Of a stretch of 64,000 bases of DNA, positions 11,820 through 23,481 are shown piece by piece. The notes under the pieces are model-generated. The model was not told the DNA's origin, made no database searches, and saw nothing but the letters and a program-made list of their open reading frames with translations. Made by a program: the position numbers and the translations under genes. This DNA comes from Chlorokybus atmophyticus (Eukaryota; Streptophyta; Chlorokybophyceae; Chlorokybales; Chlorokybaceae), in assembly GCA_009103225.1 (NCBI GenBank), contig RHPI01003244.1:1-64000 (forward strand), written 5' to 3'. How positions within the stretch are numbered: the stretch's first letter is position 1; each line of letters opens with the position of its first letter.

Positions 11820-14800
11820 AGAAAGATAGTCACGCACAATGTTTCGAGCATTAGCCAAGTGTGCCTCTGACTCCCAGGTTGCTTAATGCAATGGATAGCC
11901 TTTCCATTGCACTAAGAACGTGCGCACGCCATGCATAAACTTCTCACCAAGGATGTCTTCTACCTCCCACTCTGGTTCACCATCCTTGCCAACTTTGGGG
12001 GGCGCCTTTCTGGCGGTTGTCCTCGATATGCTTTCAGAAGGGAGACGTGAAAAACGGGGTGCACACGCATGGTGTCGAGTAGCTCCAGCTTGTACGCCAC
12101 GTCCGAAATAACATTGTTGACCGTAAATGGTCCCAACCAGCGTTTATTCAGCTTGCGAACTCCCGTACGCACTTGTACACTGCTTCGCGGAGAGTAACAC
12201 AATGTCGCCTTCTTGAATTGTGAGGTGTCGGCGATGCGCGTCCGCGAACTGCTTCTGCCTGTTTTGTGCCACCAATAGCGCCTCCCTAGCTGCATTATGA
12301 ATGTCCGCGCACTTTTTGAGGAAGTCATTAGCTGCCTCCACACGCACGTCATGTCGTCGCGGTGTCCTTGCCGTTAACGGTGTCAATGGATGTTGTCCGT
12401 AGTTCATAAGGAAGGGAGTGACACCTGTGCTTGCATTGTGGTAATTGTTGATCGCAAACTCCACCAACTTAAGCAGCTCTGCCCAATTGTCTTGTGGCGC
12501 GTTAACGTAGCAACGCAGCATGTCCTCAACGACACGGTTGGCCCGCTCTGTTTGCCCATCAGTTTGCGGATGGAATGCCGTGCTAAACTTCATTGTGGTA
12601 CCCAGTGCACTATGCAGCGCCTCTCAAAACTTACTTGTAAAGCGGGTCGCGATCACTCACAATGCTTCATGGTAATCCATGAGAACGAAACACATGCTTC
12701 ACGAACAAGCGTGCGGCCTCCAGTGCCGTGCAAGACTCGCCACACGGTGCCAAGCATACCATTTTGCTGGTTTTGTCGACGAACACAAGTATATCGTCGT
12801 ACCCTTCTTTTATCTTTTGTAGCCCCGTGATAAAGTCCATAGTAACTTGCTCCCACTTGGACAATGGCACAGGGAGAGGTTGCAGCAACCCACCTGGCTA
12901 TTGGTTGCTTGCCTTCACCCTTTGGCATGCGTCACACAACGCCACGTAGATGCGCACATCGCGATGCATCTCTCGCTAGTAAAAACGCTGCTTCAAGCTT
13001 GCGAAAGTCCTCTCCAACCCTTGGTGACCAGCAATGGGCACGTCATGAGCGTCCTTCAGCAACTTCACACGGATATGCGCGACGTTGGGGATGTACAAGC
13101 GCCCGTGGTGCCATAGCAGCCCGTCGCGCATTGACCAATGCCCACTAGTGTCCGTAGCTGCATTTTCCAGCTCTTGCAACACTTTCATACCCTCCGTGTC
13201 TTCACTTGCCGAATCTGGTCGGTCCACTCGGGCTGCACTTGAGCGAGTGCCTCAATTGCATTAAGCCGGCTCAGCGCGTCAGCAACACCATTTGACGTAC
13301 CGGGCTTGTACTTGATATCGAAGTCAAAAAGTTGGAAGAATTCCAGCCATCGTGCTTGTCTGCGACGTAGATGAGGTTGTGTTTGTAAGTACCTAAGTGG
13401 AGAGTGTTCCGTCTCAAGCACGAACTTTTTGCCTTTTATAAACAACGCCATTGTCGTAGCGCCATTACTTGCGCTAAAAGTTCCTTCTAGTGCACGGGGT
13501 AATATAGCTCCGCACCACTCATCTTCTTGCCGAAGAATGCTATTGGTTGCAGGCCGTTGCTATCTTGTTGCAAAACAGCTCCTACGGCTGTGTCGGACGC
13601 GTCGCAAGCCAAAATGAATGTCTTTTCCATGTCGGGGTGAGCCAGGACTGGTGCCTCCGTCAGCGCCTTCTTCAACGCAGCAAATGCATGTTCCTCTGTT
13701 GCTGACCAGCTCCAAGGCTTTCCCTTCTTGAGTAGGGCAGTCAAGGGAGCAGCTATGCACGAAAACCCCATAATAAACTTGCAATAATACCCCGCAAGGC
13801 GTAAAAAGGACATCACCTCCTTTACGTTGGTCGGGGAAGCCCACTCGCGCACCACCTGCACTTTGTTGGGGTCCGACTTGATGCCTTCATGCGACACGAT
13901 ATGGCCTAGGTACTCCACCTCTCGAAGCAAGAATTTGCACTTTTGTAGCTGTGCGTACAGCTTGTGTTCGCACAAACGCTGCAACACGCACCGTAGAAGT
14001 GCCACGTGCTCCTTCTTTGTCTTTGCATACACCAAAATGTCGTCGAGGTACAAGAGGACTCCCTTACCAATCAAATCAGCGAAAACGCTGTTCATTAGCG
14101 TTTGAAATGTTGCCGGCGCGTTCGTAAATCCGAAAGACATGACCAACCACTCGTAGTGCCCATAACGTGTGTTAAAAGCTGTTTTCTCCACATCCTTGGG
14201 CGCGATGCGGATTTGGTGATAACCTCCAAGATCAAGTGTTGTGAAGTACTGCGCACCTTGCAATGGCTGCAGCAACTCGTCGATACGTGGGAGTGGAAAG
14301 CAAATCCTCTTCGTGATGTTGTTGAGAGCTCGGTAGTCGACGCACATGCGCAAGCTCCCGTTCTTCTTTAATACAAACAGAATAGGTGCACTATAAGGGG
14401 ACTTACTAGGCCTGATGTAGCCTCTTATCAGCAAGTCCGCCACCTGCCTCTCAGCCTCTTCAAGACCCAAAGATGACAACTTGTATACGGGCCGATACGG
14501 TGGCTTGTGCACCGTGCACGCGTGACGCCGTCAATCAGCTCCACACGGTGGTCTATGCTCCGTGGAGGTGGTAGACCAAATGGAAGTCCGTCCACCATGA
14601 TATCTTGGTATTCATTAACAAGTTAACACACCTCGGGGTCCATTGTAGCCGTCTTAACATCGTCACTCAGCTCCGGTGCTGACTTTGCAGTGTTTTCTCG
14701 CACCACGCACAACCATGCAGCCTTTGCCTTCCGTGGAGACAATAACTTCCTCAATTGCACATAAGAGATCTGGGCAATTGTCGTACCATCGGATTGTGCG

Positions 14801-15374
14801 TGCCGCGCCGCGATGACGTCCGATGAAGCTATGGCAAAATCTCTCTTGATTCTCATAAAGCGATCTTCCTCTTCAACAGGGCATGCGCGCATACCTTGAA
14901 TGGACTCTCCACCGTTTCGTTCGATGGTGAGCACGCACTTCCTCCAATTGATGGATGGATTATGTTGCCATAGCCACGGTAGTCCCAAAATCCCGTCAAA
15001 CCCGTACCGTAGGGTGATGCAGCAAATGGCATGTTTACCTTCATCTTGCCAATGCGAACGCACAACTCTTTGGTCATATAGGTAGCGCCATTACCTCTAG
15101 AGGGTGGCTCTCCATCAGCGAGCTTCACTTCACCTCCTCGTAATGACGAAAGCCAACCGTAACGCCGCGCAACATCAATACTCATAAAGTTGCTGTTGGC
15201 ACCGCTATCGATCATGAGCTCAGCTGTGTAAGGCTTATACTCTCTCCATCGTCCTTGGTCACCGCAAATGTGTGCGTGAAGCCCGAAGTACTTTGTTGTA
15301 CCCTCTTTTGCATAACTCACCACCGTTGGCGCGTTCATAGCCATCTCCTCTTGCTTCCTTGATGGAAATGTCAC
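11820..15374 (-). pseudogene. Pol of chromovirus B (PR-RT-RH-INT-chromodomain, broken)
   Basis: Pieces in order on minus: aspartic protease with ELMIDSGANSNFMS (15374-14853); RT in one 341-codon frame (14512-13487) with LRMCVDYRALN, FTTLDLGGYHQIRI and YLDD; RNase H starting CDASDTAVGAVLQQ and continuing in a second frame (13451-13185). The integrase zinc region (HQGLERTFASLKQ) and core (WEQVTMDFITGL; HPQTDGQTERANRVVEDM at 12593-12144) follow. Last is a chromodomain near 11830-11955 (EWEVEDILGEKF, FLVQWKGYPLH), interrupted by TAA before ATWESE. At least four frame changes or stops mean it is not autonomous. Such elements copy and insert themselves, with the chromodomain biasing target choice. 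Confidence 0.88.
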
Positions 15375-15702
15375 AGCATCCGTCCGTGCATGAGGCTCTT
15401 TCCTATCCCCAGCAGGAGCCTCCTCACCTACTGAGAGAAGTCGTTTTCCTGCTCCACGCCATTTTGCTCCATAGTGTTGACGCGACGATCACGGCGAGGG
15501 TTGCCATCCGGTGTTGGCTTTTGCGTGCTTTGTTTGGGGCATCCGTACGCCAAATGCTCAGTGGACCCACACGCATAACACTTGCGCACCTCTTTACCTC
15601 TTTCACCACGTCCGCCGTGCTTCGCCTCACTTCCACGCGTGTGTATGGCACCCATCCACATTGGTGCAGGCCCAGAGTCAGCTCCACCTCCATTGGCAAG
15701 CG

Positions 15703-16506
15703 CTAAACTTGGTTCTCCTCATCTCCATGCATGTTGAAAGCCTCCCCAGGGCTGATTACCATGCCTTTGCCTCCAGTCAGTGTTTCTTGTGGTGGACTGG
15801 ACGTACAACGCGTCGAGACGCTCCGCGATGCGTATAGCCTCCGCGAGTGTCTTCGGGTCCCGTAGCTCCACTTTTTACGCCCCAAAGGTTTTAAACCACA
15901 TGTATACCTGTCCAGCTGCTCCTCCTCGGTCATATTGGGTATGGACATCACCAATCGCGGAAACGCAGCCGTGTACGCCATCACCGACCCCATTTGCACA
16001 AGGGCTGCAAGTTTGTCGCGTGCGGCCTTTACGCTCTCAACGGGAACAAATTGATGCTTGACCTCCAATGCCAACTCTTCCATGGTGGTCAATGGTAAAG
16101 CCAACCCACTTGCAACACGCGTACAACGATGTCTCCACCATACAAGTGCTGCACCTTTAAGCAATGTCGCTGCAACCTCCACGTGCAGATGCGTGGGCAC
16201 CTCCGTGAGCTTCAACCAAGACGATACTTGGAAAATCCATTCATCTACTGCATCTCCATCACGTTGACCCTTAAATGGCTTGGGCTTTGGCACCTTCACA
16301 TGCACGCGCGAGCTTGATGCCATGGGAACTTGCACACGCGCCATCACACGCTCATACGCCTCGCGTTGTGCTTGTGCCGCCACTTGAGTGTGATGAAGCT
16401 CTTCCCTCAATGCTAAGATGGCAGCTTGAAGCTCTTCTATGCAAGCATCCTCCATCTCCACTAACACACTAAATTCCGCTTCCGAATGAAAAGTGTAAAC
16501 GCCCAC
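15703..16506 (-). pseudogene. Gag of chromovirus B (frameshifted)
   Basis: Minus-strand frame with an N-terminal coiled coil (IEELQAAILALREELHHTQ), then a retrotransposon capsid core containing PKPFKGQRDGDAVDEWIF, LLKGAALVWW, LALEVKHQFVPVE and ARDKLAALVQMGSV. The frame deteriorates after YTCGLKP (about residue 207). The CCHC knuckle CYACGSTEHLAYGCP lies downstream in another frame (15428-15661), so Gag is now split. The role would be RNA packaging and particle assembly. Confidence 0.85.
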
Positions 16507-17183
16507 ACACTTTCTCTCTCACCTTTGTAATCCGTGCTCCGATACCAGGTGTGACGGTGCTCGTGCCTTGTCACCTGAAAGTTGGTCCAATCAACAGCCC
16601 TCTCACCAAGATACGGTATTCACAACGGAACCTTGCCCCGCTCGCGTATGCGCTCGAAGCTACACACCAACTTGTGTAGCGCCTTGGATCGTCACACAAG
16701 CAAGTACACACCAGTGGACACACGCTAGCAACCCCTGGTAACCACCACCAAGCTTGCACACCGAAAACTAGGGAGCTAAAGGTTGTATTGCAAATTGTAG
16801 AATGTCACTTTTATACCTACCAGTCTGCACATGCTACTGTCTAGACGATTCTAGCGCTAGACGAAACTAGAAGCTAAAACTACTCTTGCAGAATCTTGTA
16901 GTACACTTCTAGACCTTTCCAACGCACCAAAGATCTCCTCATTTGCTGCTCATATGGTCAGGTTATACTACTTGGCGCCAGGCCCTTCCAGAAATCTGGT
17001 CGAGCCCTTCTCGACTGGCCCTCCGTTTTCTGGCGTCTTCCAGACTGGCCCTGGACCGGTCGATATCTGCGGCGAGAGACTCGCAACTCGCCGATATCCG
17101 CCACATGTCATGAAAAACCTAATACCTCACAAATAAGGCCTAAAATGGCCATGAAGATCACGAGATTGACCTTGACTGTCACA

Positions 17184-17792
17184 GCGCGTATGTCCATGCA
17201 ATTCCTTACTGTACACGATGTACATCTAGTCGAATTGCAGGCAACGCTTGCGGCAGCGGTTGAAACAACTTGCTTGAATCATGACGTCCGTCGCCTGCAA
17301 TTGGTAAATTTGACGGTGATGCTTAATTTGAATGATGTTGTTGCACTGCGCGCCTTTACTCAGCCGTTGGATGTGCATTCAAAACTCGGAGGCTTGCTAA
17401 TAGCGCACTACACCTCCTAGCAAAGGATGCGCAATTAACGACTGAGTATCACCGTCAAACATTTTAATAGTCGACAGGCGTTAATACGAGCGTTCCTCGC
17501 TGTTGAGCAATACATCTCGCAACATTCTAAGACATTTGCTGTCACTATATAGCGAGTTCTCAAGTTGGCATACATTTGACAACCGCAAGCCGGTTTTTCA
17601 ATATTCTACCTGATGAGAGCCATTATAAGTTTCGTTTGATAGCTTTCAGCAATTATCATAAAGACGAGTGATTTCTGTTACTACAGTGATTCAGGTGCAA
17701 TTGCAACAATGGTGGTAAGTTTGGATTGATGTCCGACAACAATTGTATTAATGAATTGCTTCCTCTGTCATGTGATTATGATATATGCCGGG
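17184..17792. other. Spacer between chromoviruses B and A
   Basis: About 600 bp of apparently host DNA. A short plus-strand frame (to 17420) has ordinary composition but no recognisable motif and starts inside the LTR of B, so it is probably not a gene. Confidence 0.4.
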
Positions 17793-18131
17793 TGTCAGGA
17801 GAGAGGGTGTGCCCCTCCTCCCTTTAATCCCCTACCCCAACACCACCACCAGCCTCGCCGCCGCCGCCGCCACTGCCGGGGCAGTTGCCAGAGCAAAAGA
17901 TGCTCTGGCTATGGCGGCCGCTGCGTTAGTTGCGCCGCCATGCAGCTGATATCAACATGAGACTCATGTCTCATGTCGATATTAGTGTTATAGTTAAGTA
18001 ACACTACATTAGGGCCTTAACACTAGGTTAACGGCCCTAATAAGGCTTAATAGGCTGTATAATCCCGTTGGGACTCTTATTTAATCCTAAATAAGGGCGG
18101 GGAACCTCTATGGAGGTAGCACACCGTTACA
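17793..18131 (-). repeat. 3' LTR of chromovirus A
   Basis: 339 bp with 5-bp inverted-type ends (TGTCA / TTACA on plus). On the minus strand it starts TGTAACGGTGTGC directly after a G-run purine tract. It contains a GCC-rich segment (CGCCGCCGCCGCC) and paired motifs AGAGCAAAAGATGCTCT that can form a hairpin. Confidence 0.92.
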
Positions 18132-18253
18132 TTCCCCCCCACTTAGGTTTCAATGTCCTCATTGAAGGGTTAGCAAAGCCCCATCACGAGTCACAAAACG
18201 AAAGCAGTGAGAGAACCAGGGCCGAAGCGGTAAAGATGTCTGCCAGCACCCTT

Positions 18254-21200
18254 TTACCGTTCACGTGTGGACACAGTACTCCAGTACCCCCGAAGAACCT
18301 CTTGGCAGTTGGTAAGATTCCTTTCGGGCTCCCATGTATTGTGTTCAACACCATACCCTTTCCATTTCACCAAGTAGGACGGCGCGCGTCCGCGTCGAGG
18401 CTTACGGTGACTTAGGATTGCTTCCACCTCATACTCAAATGTATTGTCACCATCCACTGCGACTGGGGGTGGAGGAGGTTGAACCCGACCGTCTGATCGG
18501 TACGGTTTCAGTACACTCACATGAAACACATTGTGAATTCGTATCGACATTGGTAAATCCAAACGATACGCGTGAGTGCCGACCCGATCAATCACTTTGA
18601 AAGGGCCTATCCAGCGAGGGAAAAACTTGCGGGTACCCACTCCCTTGATGGATACGTTTTTGGTACTTAAAAGCACCGAACAGCCCACGTCGTAGGTGGC
18701 CTCTCTACGATGCGCATCAGCTTGGGCTTTTTGTCTGTCTTGCGCTGCGCGCAGACAGTCTTTTGCCAACGCTAACCTATCCTGCATGGCCGAAGCCATC
18801 TCGCGCGCTGCAGGTACGCGAGTCACGTCAGTAGCGGGCAACTTAATGTTCGCAGGACTTAGTGGATGCACTCCGTAATTCAAGAAGAACGGAGTCTCCT
18901 GCACACTCTCTTGCCATGCATTATTGATCGCAAATTCAGCCATTGGGAGATAAATATCCCAATCACTCTGATTCGGGCTCACATAATGCCGGATGGTTTC
19001 CTCAATCACTTGATTGGCGCGTTCTGTTTGACCATCCGTCTGTGGATGGTAAGCAGTGCTCATGTTCTGCTGAATGTGTAAGAAGCTGCATAGCGACTTC
19101 CAAAACTGAGCCACAAATCGCGGATCGCGATCTGACACGAAGTTGCGGGGCAAGCCATGCAACTTGAACACAGACGCGACAAAAACCATCGCCAACTCAC
19201 GGGAGCCTATCTCCGTGCGACAAGGGACAATGTGGACCATTTTTGTTAAACGATCCACGAAAACTGCAACCGCAGTGTGACCTAATGCTGTCTCTGGGAG
19301 CTCAGTAATTAAGTCCATACTCACACTTTCCCATTTGCCATCAGGAACAGGCAAAGGTCGCAGCAACCCAGCGGGTTTCTGACGTAACGGCTTGTCACGC
19401 TGACATTTGTCACAGGTGTCAACATAACGCTTTACGTCAACAGGCAACGATGGCCACCAGTACAGCTGTTGCGCTGCCTTGGTAGTCTTGCGATTTCCAA
19501 AGTGCCCAGCGTACGGTGGGTCGTGTACATCAGCTATGCATTGCATGCGTAGCCCAGCATGGTCAGGTATCACCAAGCTAGCACCCATATAATACAAGTT
19601 GTCTCGTGCTTCAAGCTGTTGTATATTCTCTTGCCGTGAGAACCATGGGTCTAAGGAATACCCATGCAAAACAGATTGCACAAATGCATCATTAGCGGGC
19701 AATGTAACTTGCGTCGCAAGCAATTGCGCACGCATAACTGCCAATAATGACGGACAGCGACTTAAAGGATCTGCCACATTAGTTCTGCCAGGCCGATATA
19801 CCCATTCAAAAGTAAATCGCGACAGAAACTCATTCCAGCGAGCTTGCCTACGTGACAAGGTCAGCTGCGTTGAGAAGTATACTAATGGGTTGTGATCAGT
19901 CACCACTGTGAACTGAACTCCCTCTAAGTAACATCGCCAAGTTTCGAGAGCATGTACGACACCAAGCAACTCTTGCTCAGTAGTAGTGTAGTTTACCTCC
20001 GCTGGGATAAACTTCCTACTTTCATAAGCACATGGTCTGCCGTCTTGCAGTAGTACTGCACCACACCCAAGGGTGGAAGCATCACTGACCACAGTGAAAT
20101 GTTTATCCCAATTTGGCAATGCCAATACTGGAGCTGAAGTTAATGCTAACTTCACTTGTTGCATAGCAGCTTCTTGGTCTGACGTCCAAGAAAATGGCGC
20201 GTCCTTTCGCAACAATTTAGTCAAGGGCATTACAACTGTAGAATAACCCATCATAAATTTGCGAAAATAATTTGCCAATCCCAAAAATGATCTCAGTTGA
20301 TGAATATTTTTGGGTTGAGGCCAATTCTTGACAACTTGCACCTTGCGAGGGTCAGGCTTTACACCCGCACCACTCACAACATGTCCCAAGAATGGTAACT
20401 CCGATTTGCAAAAGTCACATTTTGCAAGGCTGGCAAATAAATGATGCTTCCGCAACAAAGTAAACACCGCTTCTAAGTGTTGCTTATGTTCCTCTTTGGT
20501 TTTACTAAAGACAATAATGTCATCCAAGTAAACCATAACATACTTGCCAAGTATATTACCGAAAATTTTATTCATTTCCTTCTGAAACACAGCAGGCGCA
20601 TTCGTCAATCCAAAGGGTAGCACTTTGTATTGATAATGGCCCGAAGGTGTTCTGAAAGCTGTCTTATAGACATCAGCGGAATGAATTCGGATCTGATGAT
20701 ATCCACTTGTCAGGTCTAATGTACTGAAGTATGCATTACCTGATAGTTTATCAAACACGTCATCAATCCGTGGCAACGGGTATCGATTTTTCACCGTGAT
20801 TTTGTTTAAAGCACGATAGTCCACACACATGCGCAATTTTCCATTCTTTTTCATCACAAATAGGATGGGTGCGCCAAAGGGTGAAGAACTTGGTTCAATC
20901 AATCCTTTTTCCAATAACTCCTTGATTTGTGTTTCCATTTCCCCCCTTTCTCTAGGGCTTAGCCTATATATTGGCCGAAAAGGAGGATCACTATCAGGAA
21001 TTAATGGTATAGTGTGTCCGACACCTCGGTCAGGAGGCAAGCCCGGCAACTCATCTGAGAACACATCTTGATATTCCTCAATGAGGTCTGCCACACCTTC
21101 AGTACTACCCGGCGCAATGTCATCTGATGAAGACAAATGTACCAGAAAAGCCGGTGTGTTTTTGCGCAACGCACGTTTCACCTGTAGTGCCGTGAGTAAC

Positions 21201-22024
21201 GCAGGGTCGGGTTGCTTGAATTCCAAGCTATGCGACCCTTTCACAGACAATGTAATCCGCTTACCGCCTTTCTTTACTGTGCACAAGCGTGCACCCGTAT
21301 CCAATGTCATTGTGACATTATTTTGCCATTCTTGGCCTAGTACCACATCAACACCAGATATGTTGATTGCTACTACTATAAAGGCAAGATTGGCATAATA
21401 ATTACCAATTTTAACCTTCAATTTTACTTCTCCCGTCACTGGCAATGTACCCCCAGCACCGGCAGCCGAAAATGCTGAGGGTTTGCGCATGATTTTATTG
21501 CGCGCAACCCATTGCTCGTCCACGAAGTTGTGTGTCGCACCAGTGTCAATCAAAAACGAGCTATTCACACCTTGCATTGTGCCACTGAATGTCCACAACA
21601 AAGGTACCACTCGTCCTTGAAAGGTAGCCAAGAATCCGTGACTAATGCGGGGGTTGATTAATATTGCTGATAATCGAATTGTCCCAGTCTCGCGCTTGGT
21701 GAATTGTTTTAAAACAGTACCCCCTCGAGTATACTTCAACCATGGGCCATGATATTTTGGCACCATTGCTACCACACTCAGGGATCTGTGTTTACATTGC
21801 AATTCACTCAATGTGTGCAACACGTCGGTAAGCATGTTAAATTTCACATGTACCAGTACACAAGTATTTGCTTCCACTGTTGCAACATCAAACAGTGGTA
21901 ACTTGTGATGTGTTTGCCATGCATGCGTCATTACATGCATTTGAGACAGATTATCAAACCAGTTAACTGCTTGTATCTCAAGCAACTGACTATCAACCTT
22001 TGCTACATCAGCCACAGCGTAATC
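18254..22024 (-). CDS. pol: Pol polyprotein of chromovirus A (PR-RT-RH-INT-chromodomain)
   Basis: An uninterrupted frame of about 1,256 codons directly follows the UAG that ends Gag, in the same frame, and has no ATG near its start. Domains in order: protease SFLIDTGATHNFVD (about residue 155); RT with LRMCVDYRALNKIT, FSTLDLTSGYHQIRI and MVYLDDIIVFS; RNase H with VVSDAST, TEQELLGVVHALE and TDHNPL. The integrase has an H-H-C-C zinc region ending CDKCQRDK, catalytic blocks SMDLITEL, FVSDRDPRF and HPQTDGQTERANQVIEE. A C-terminal chromodomain follows (EYEVEAILSHRK, YLVKWKGYGVEHNTWEPE). All catalytic Asp/Glu residues that I can place are present, so it is probably active. Expression likely needs UAG readthrough. 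Confidence 0.95.
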   Translation of the reverse strand, partial: DYAVADVAKVDSQLLEIQAVNWFDNLSQMHVMTHAWQTHHKLPLFDVATVEANTCVLVHVKFNMLTDVLHTLSELQCKHRSLSVVAMVPKYHGPWLKYTRGGTVLKQFTKRETGTIRLSAILINPRISHGFLATFQGRVVPLLWTFSGTMQGVNSSFLIDTGATHNFVDEQWVARNKIMRKPSAFSAAGAGGTLPVTGEVKLKVKIGNYYANLAFIVVAINISGVDVVLGQEWQNNVTMTLDTGARLCTVKKGGKRITLSVKGSHSLEFKQPDPALLTALQVKRALRKNTPAFLVHLSSSDDIAPGSTEGVADLIEEYQDVFSDELPGLPPDRGVGHTIPLIPDSDPPFRPIYRLSPRERGEMETQIKELLEKGLIEPSSSPFGAPILFVMKKNGKLRMCVDYRALNKITVKNRYPLPRIDDVFDKLSGNAYFSTLDLTSGYHQIRIHSADVYKTAFRTPSGHYQYKVLPFGLTNAPAVFQKEMNKIFGNILGKYVMVYLDDIIVFSKTKEEHKQHLEAVFTLLRKHHLFASLAKCDFCKSELPFLGHVVSGAGVKPDPRKVQVVKNWPQPKNIHQLRSFLGLANYFRKFMMGYSTVVMPLTKLLRKDAPFSWTSDQEAAMQQVKLALTSAPVLALPNWDKHFTVVSDASTLGCGAVLLQDGRPCAYESRKFIPAEVNYTTTEQELLGVVHALETWRCYLEGVQFTVVTDHNPLVYFSTQLTLSRRQARWNEFLSRFTFEWVYRPGRTNVADPLSRCPSLLAVMRAQLLATQVTLPANDAFVQSVLHGYSLDPWFSRQENIQQLEARDNLYYMGASLVIPDHAGLRMQCIADVHDPPYAGHFGNRKTTKAAQQLYWWPSLPVDVKRYVDTCDKCQRDKPLRQKPAGLLRPLPVPDGKWESVSMDLITELPETALGHTAVAVFVDRLTKMVHIVPCRTEIGSRELAMVFVASVFKLHGLPRNFVSDRDPRFVAQFWKSLCSFLHIQQNMSTAYHPQTDGQTERANQVIEETIRHYVSPNQSDWDIYLPMAEFAINNAWQESVQETPFFLNYGVHPLSPANIKLPATDVTRVPAAREMASAMQDRLALAKDCLRAAQDRQKAQADAHRREATYDVGCSVLLSTKNVSIKGVGTRKFFPRWIGPFKVIDRVGTHAYRLDLPMSIRIHNVFHVSVLKPYRSDGRVQPPPPPVAVDGDNTFEYEVEAILSHRKPRRGRAPSYLVKWKGYGVEHNTWEPERNLTNCQEVLRGYWSTVSTRER

Positions 22025-23481
22025 CTATTCAACCTTCTTGGCTTTGCCCTTCGCCTTCGTAGGACAGGCCTTTGCAACGTGACCCGGCTGATGGCAGATG
22101 AAACAGGTGCGAGCTGCAGTAGGTGCATTACCAGCAGACGTACCACCAATTCGAGGAGCGAATGTCTTCGCTTTCTTCGCCACATGTACACTCGGCGGAG
22201 GATAGCGCTTTATTCCCCCCCCTTGCGGCTTGGCCATAGCTGTCACGTTCGACTTTTCCTGCACGACCGTGTCATCATTGTACAGGTAAACACTTAGCTT
22301 TTGCAGCTTGGCCAAGTCATCAGGAACCCAAGGCAGCCCCGTTGCAGTGTTGTACTGCAGCTGATCGCGAACACGCGCATCCAAGCCACGCTTGTACAAC
22401 TCGAACTGCTCAGCTTTGTTCATAGGCATCAGGCCGCTATTGGCACGACCAACTAATGCTTGAAACTCCTGCAGATACACTGATGCTGCTCGACCATTCT
22501 GTCGCAACTTGCTAAGTTTGTTACGAGCCTGAGTAGCCGGATCCATGCCACCATAGCGCTCCATCAGAAACTGAAACAGTGCTGGTACTGTCTTCACAGC
22601 GCCATGCTCTGTTTGTCGTGCCCACTCGGCGAGAGCATCAGATGGCATAAGCAACTCAGCAACGGCAACGTGCTCACCCACCGGGCGCTTTAGCGCTGTC
22701 AGGTAATGTTCGACAGTCACCACCCAATCATGGATACTTACACTACCGTTAGGCTTGAACTTTTCAGGTTTGTTCAATGCCGTAACCGGCAGCCCCACTG
22801 ATGCGCCAACTGATGAAGCAGCACCCGCTACTTGCTGACGCAGCGCCATCAACTCAGATTGCATCGCATCGAGGCGTGCCTCCAACTTCACTCGGCCAGC
22901 CAACTTATTTTCCAAGTTAGGTCCCAAGTACCAGAACACATCCTTGCAACGCTGCTGCGTTTCAACCATCAAGTTGGCTAAGGCCTCAAACGCCATCCGC
23001 TTCCCTTCGTATGGGAGCGGCCTATCGTAGACGGCCATCAGAGCAGCCACTTTTGGATCACCACGCACGAGTGGCGGAACATTGTTCGTCAACTCGTGCT
23101 CAATCATGCGGATCACCATCTCCTTACTAGTGCGAGGGAGAGTGGCAAAATCTGTTTCATAGCCATTACGAACCTTCTGCGCCCATGCATCCCACACTTC
23201 TTGACGAAGCTGCGGGTGGGCGTCAAGTAAAGTCTTGCGCTCGCGCGCATACTTTTCAATGGCTCCGCCAATGACACTCGGTGTGTCCATTACAGCTGGC
23301 TCACTGTGGGTAGACAGGTCGGGGGAAGCTTCGCTATCTTGCTTAGCCTCTTCTTCCTTGTCACTGTCAGTGAGCTTATAGCTCTCACTCGTGTCCGAGT
23401 CCCTCACTTTGTCATCACTGGATGGCTCATATGAGGATGATGAATCAGGGACGGTGAAGTACTTTTCACCTCCCTCTCCTT
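22025..23481 (-). CDS. gag: Gag of chromovirus A, N-terminus lost in N gap
   Basis: About 485 codons are visible before the UAG at 22025-22027. The N-terminal part is acidic (SSSYEPSSDDKVRDSDTSES). A helical region and coiled coil (ARLDAMQSELMALRQQVAG) precede the capsid core (KFKPNGSVSIHDWVVTVEHY, FLMERYGG, ARNKLSKLRQNGRAASVYLQ, LYKRGLDARVRDQL). The C-terminal nucleocapsid has a CCHC knuckle CFICHQPGHVAKACP followed by a basic tail ending KAKKVE. The true start is inside the 543-base gap. It forms the particle that packages element RNA. Confidence 0.93.

Larger units (their letters stand above)
11130..17183 (-). mobile_element. Chromovirus B: decayed Ty3/gypsy LTR retrotransposon
   Basis: The LTRs are 11130-11767 (3' LTR, 638 bp) and 16550-17183 (5' LTR, 634 bp), in minus orientation, with TG...CA ends. 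The PBS is TGGTATCGGAGC (16536-16547, read on minus), next to the 5' LTR. A purine tract (GGGGGGGAGGAG on minus) abuts the 3' LTR at 11768-11785. Internal order on minus is gag, CCHC, protease, RT, RNase H, integrase, chromodomain. Frameshifts and stops break the frame several times. The bases flanking the LTRs (ATGCG, GCGCG) agree at only three of five, so no clear TSD remains. It lies 59 bp from TRIM-2. Confidence 0.92.

Noticed and set aside
17145-17420. 91-codon plus ORF between chromoviruses B and A
   Set aside because: Starts inside the LTR of B and shows no motif.
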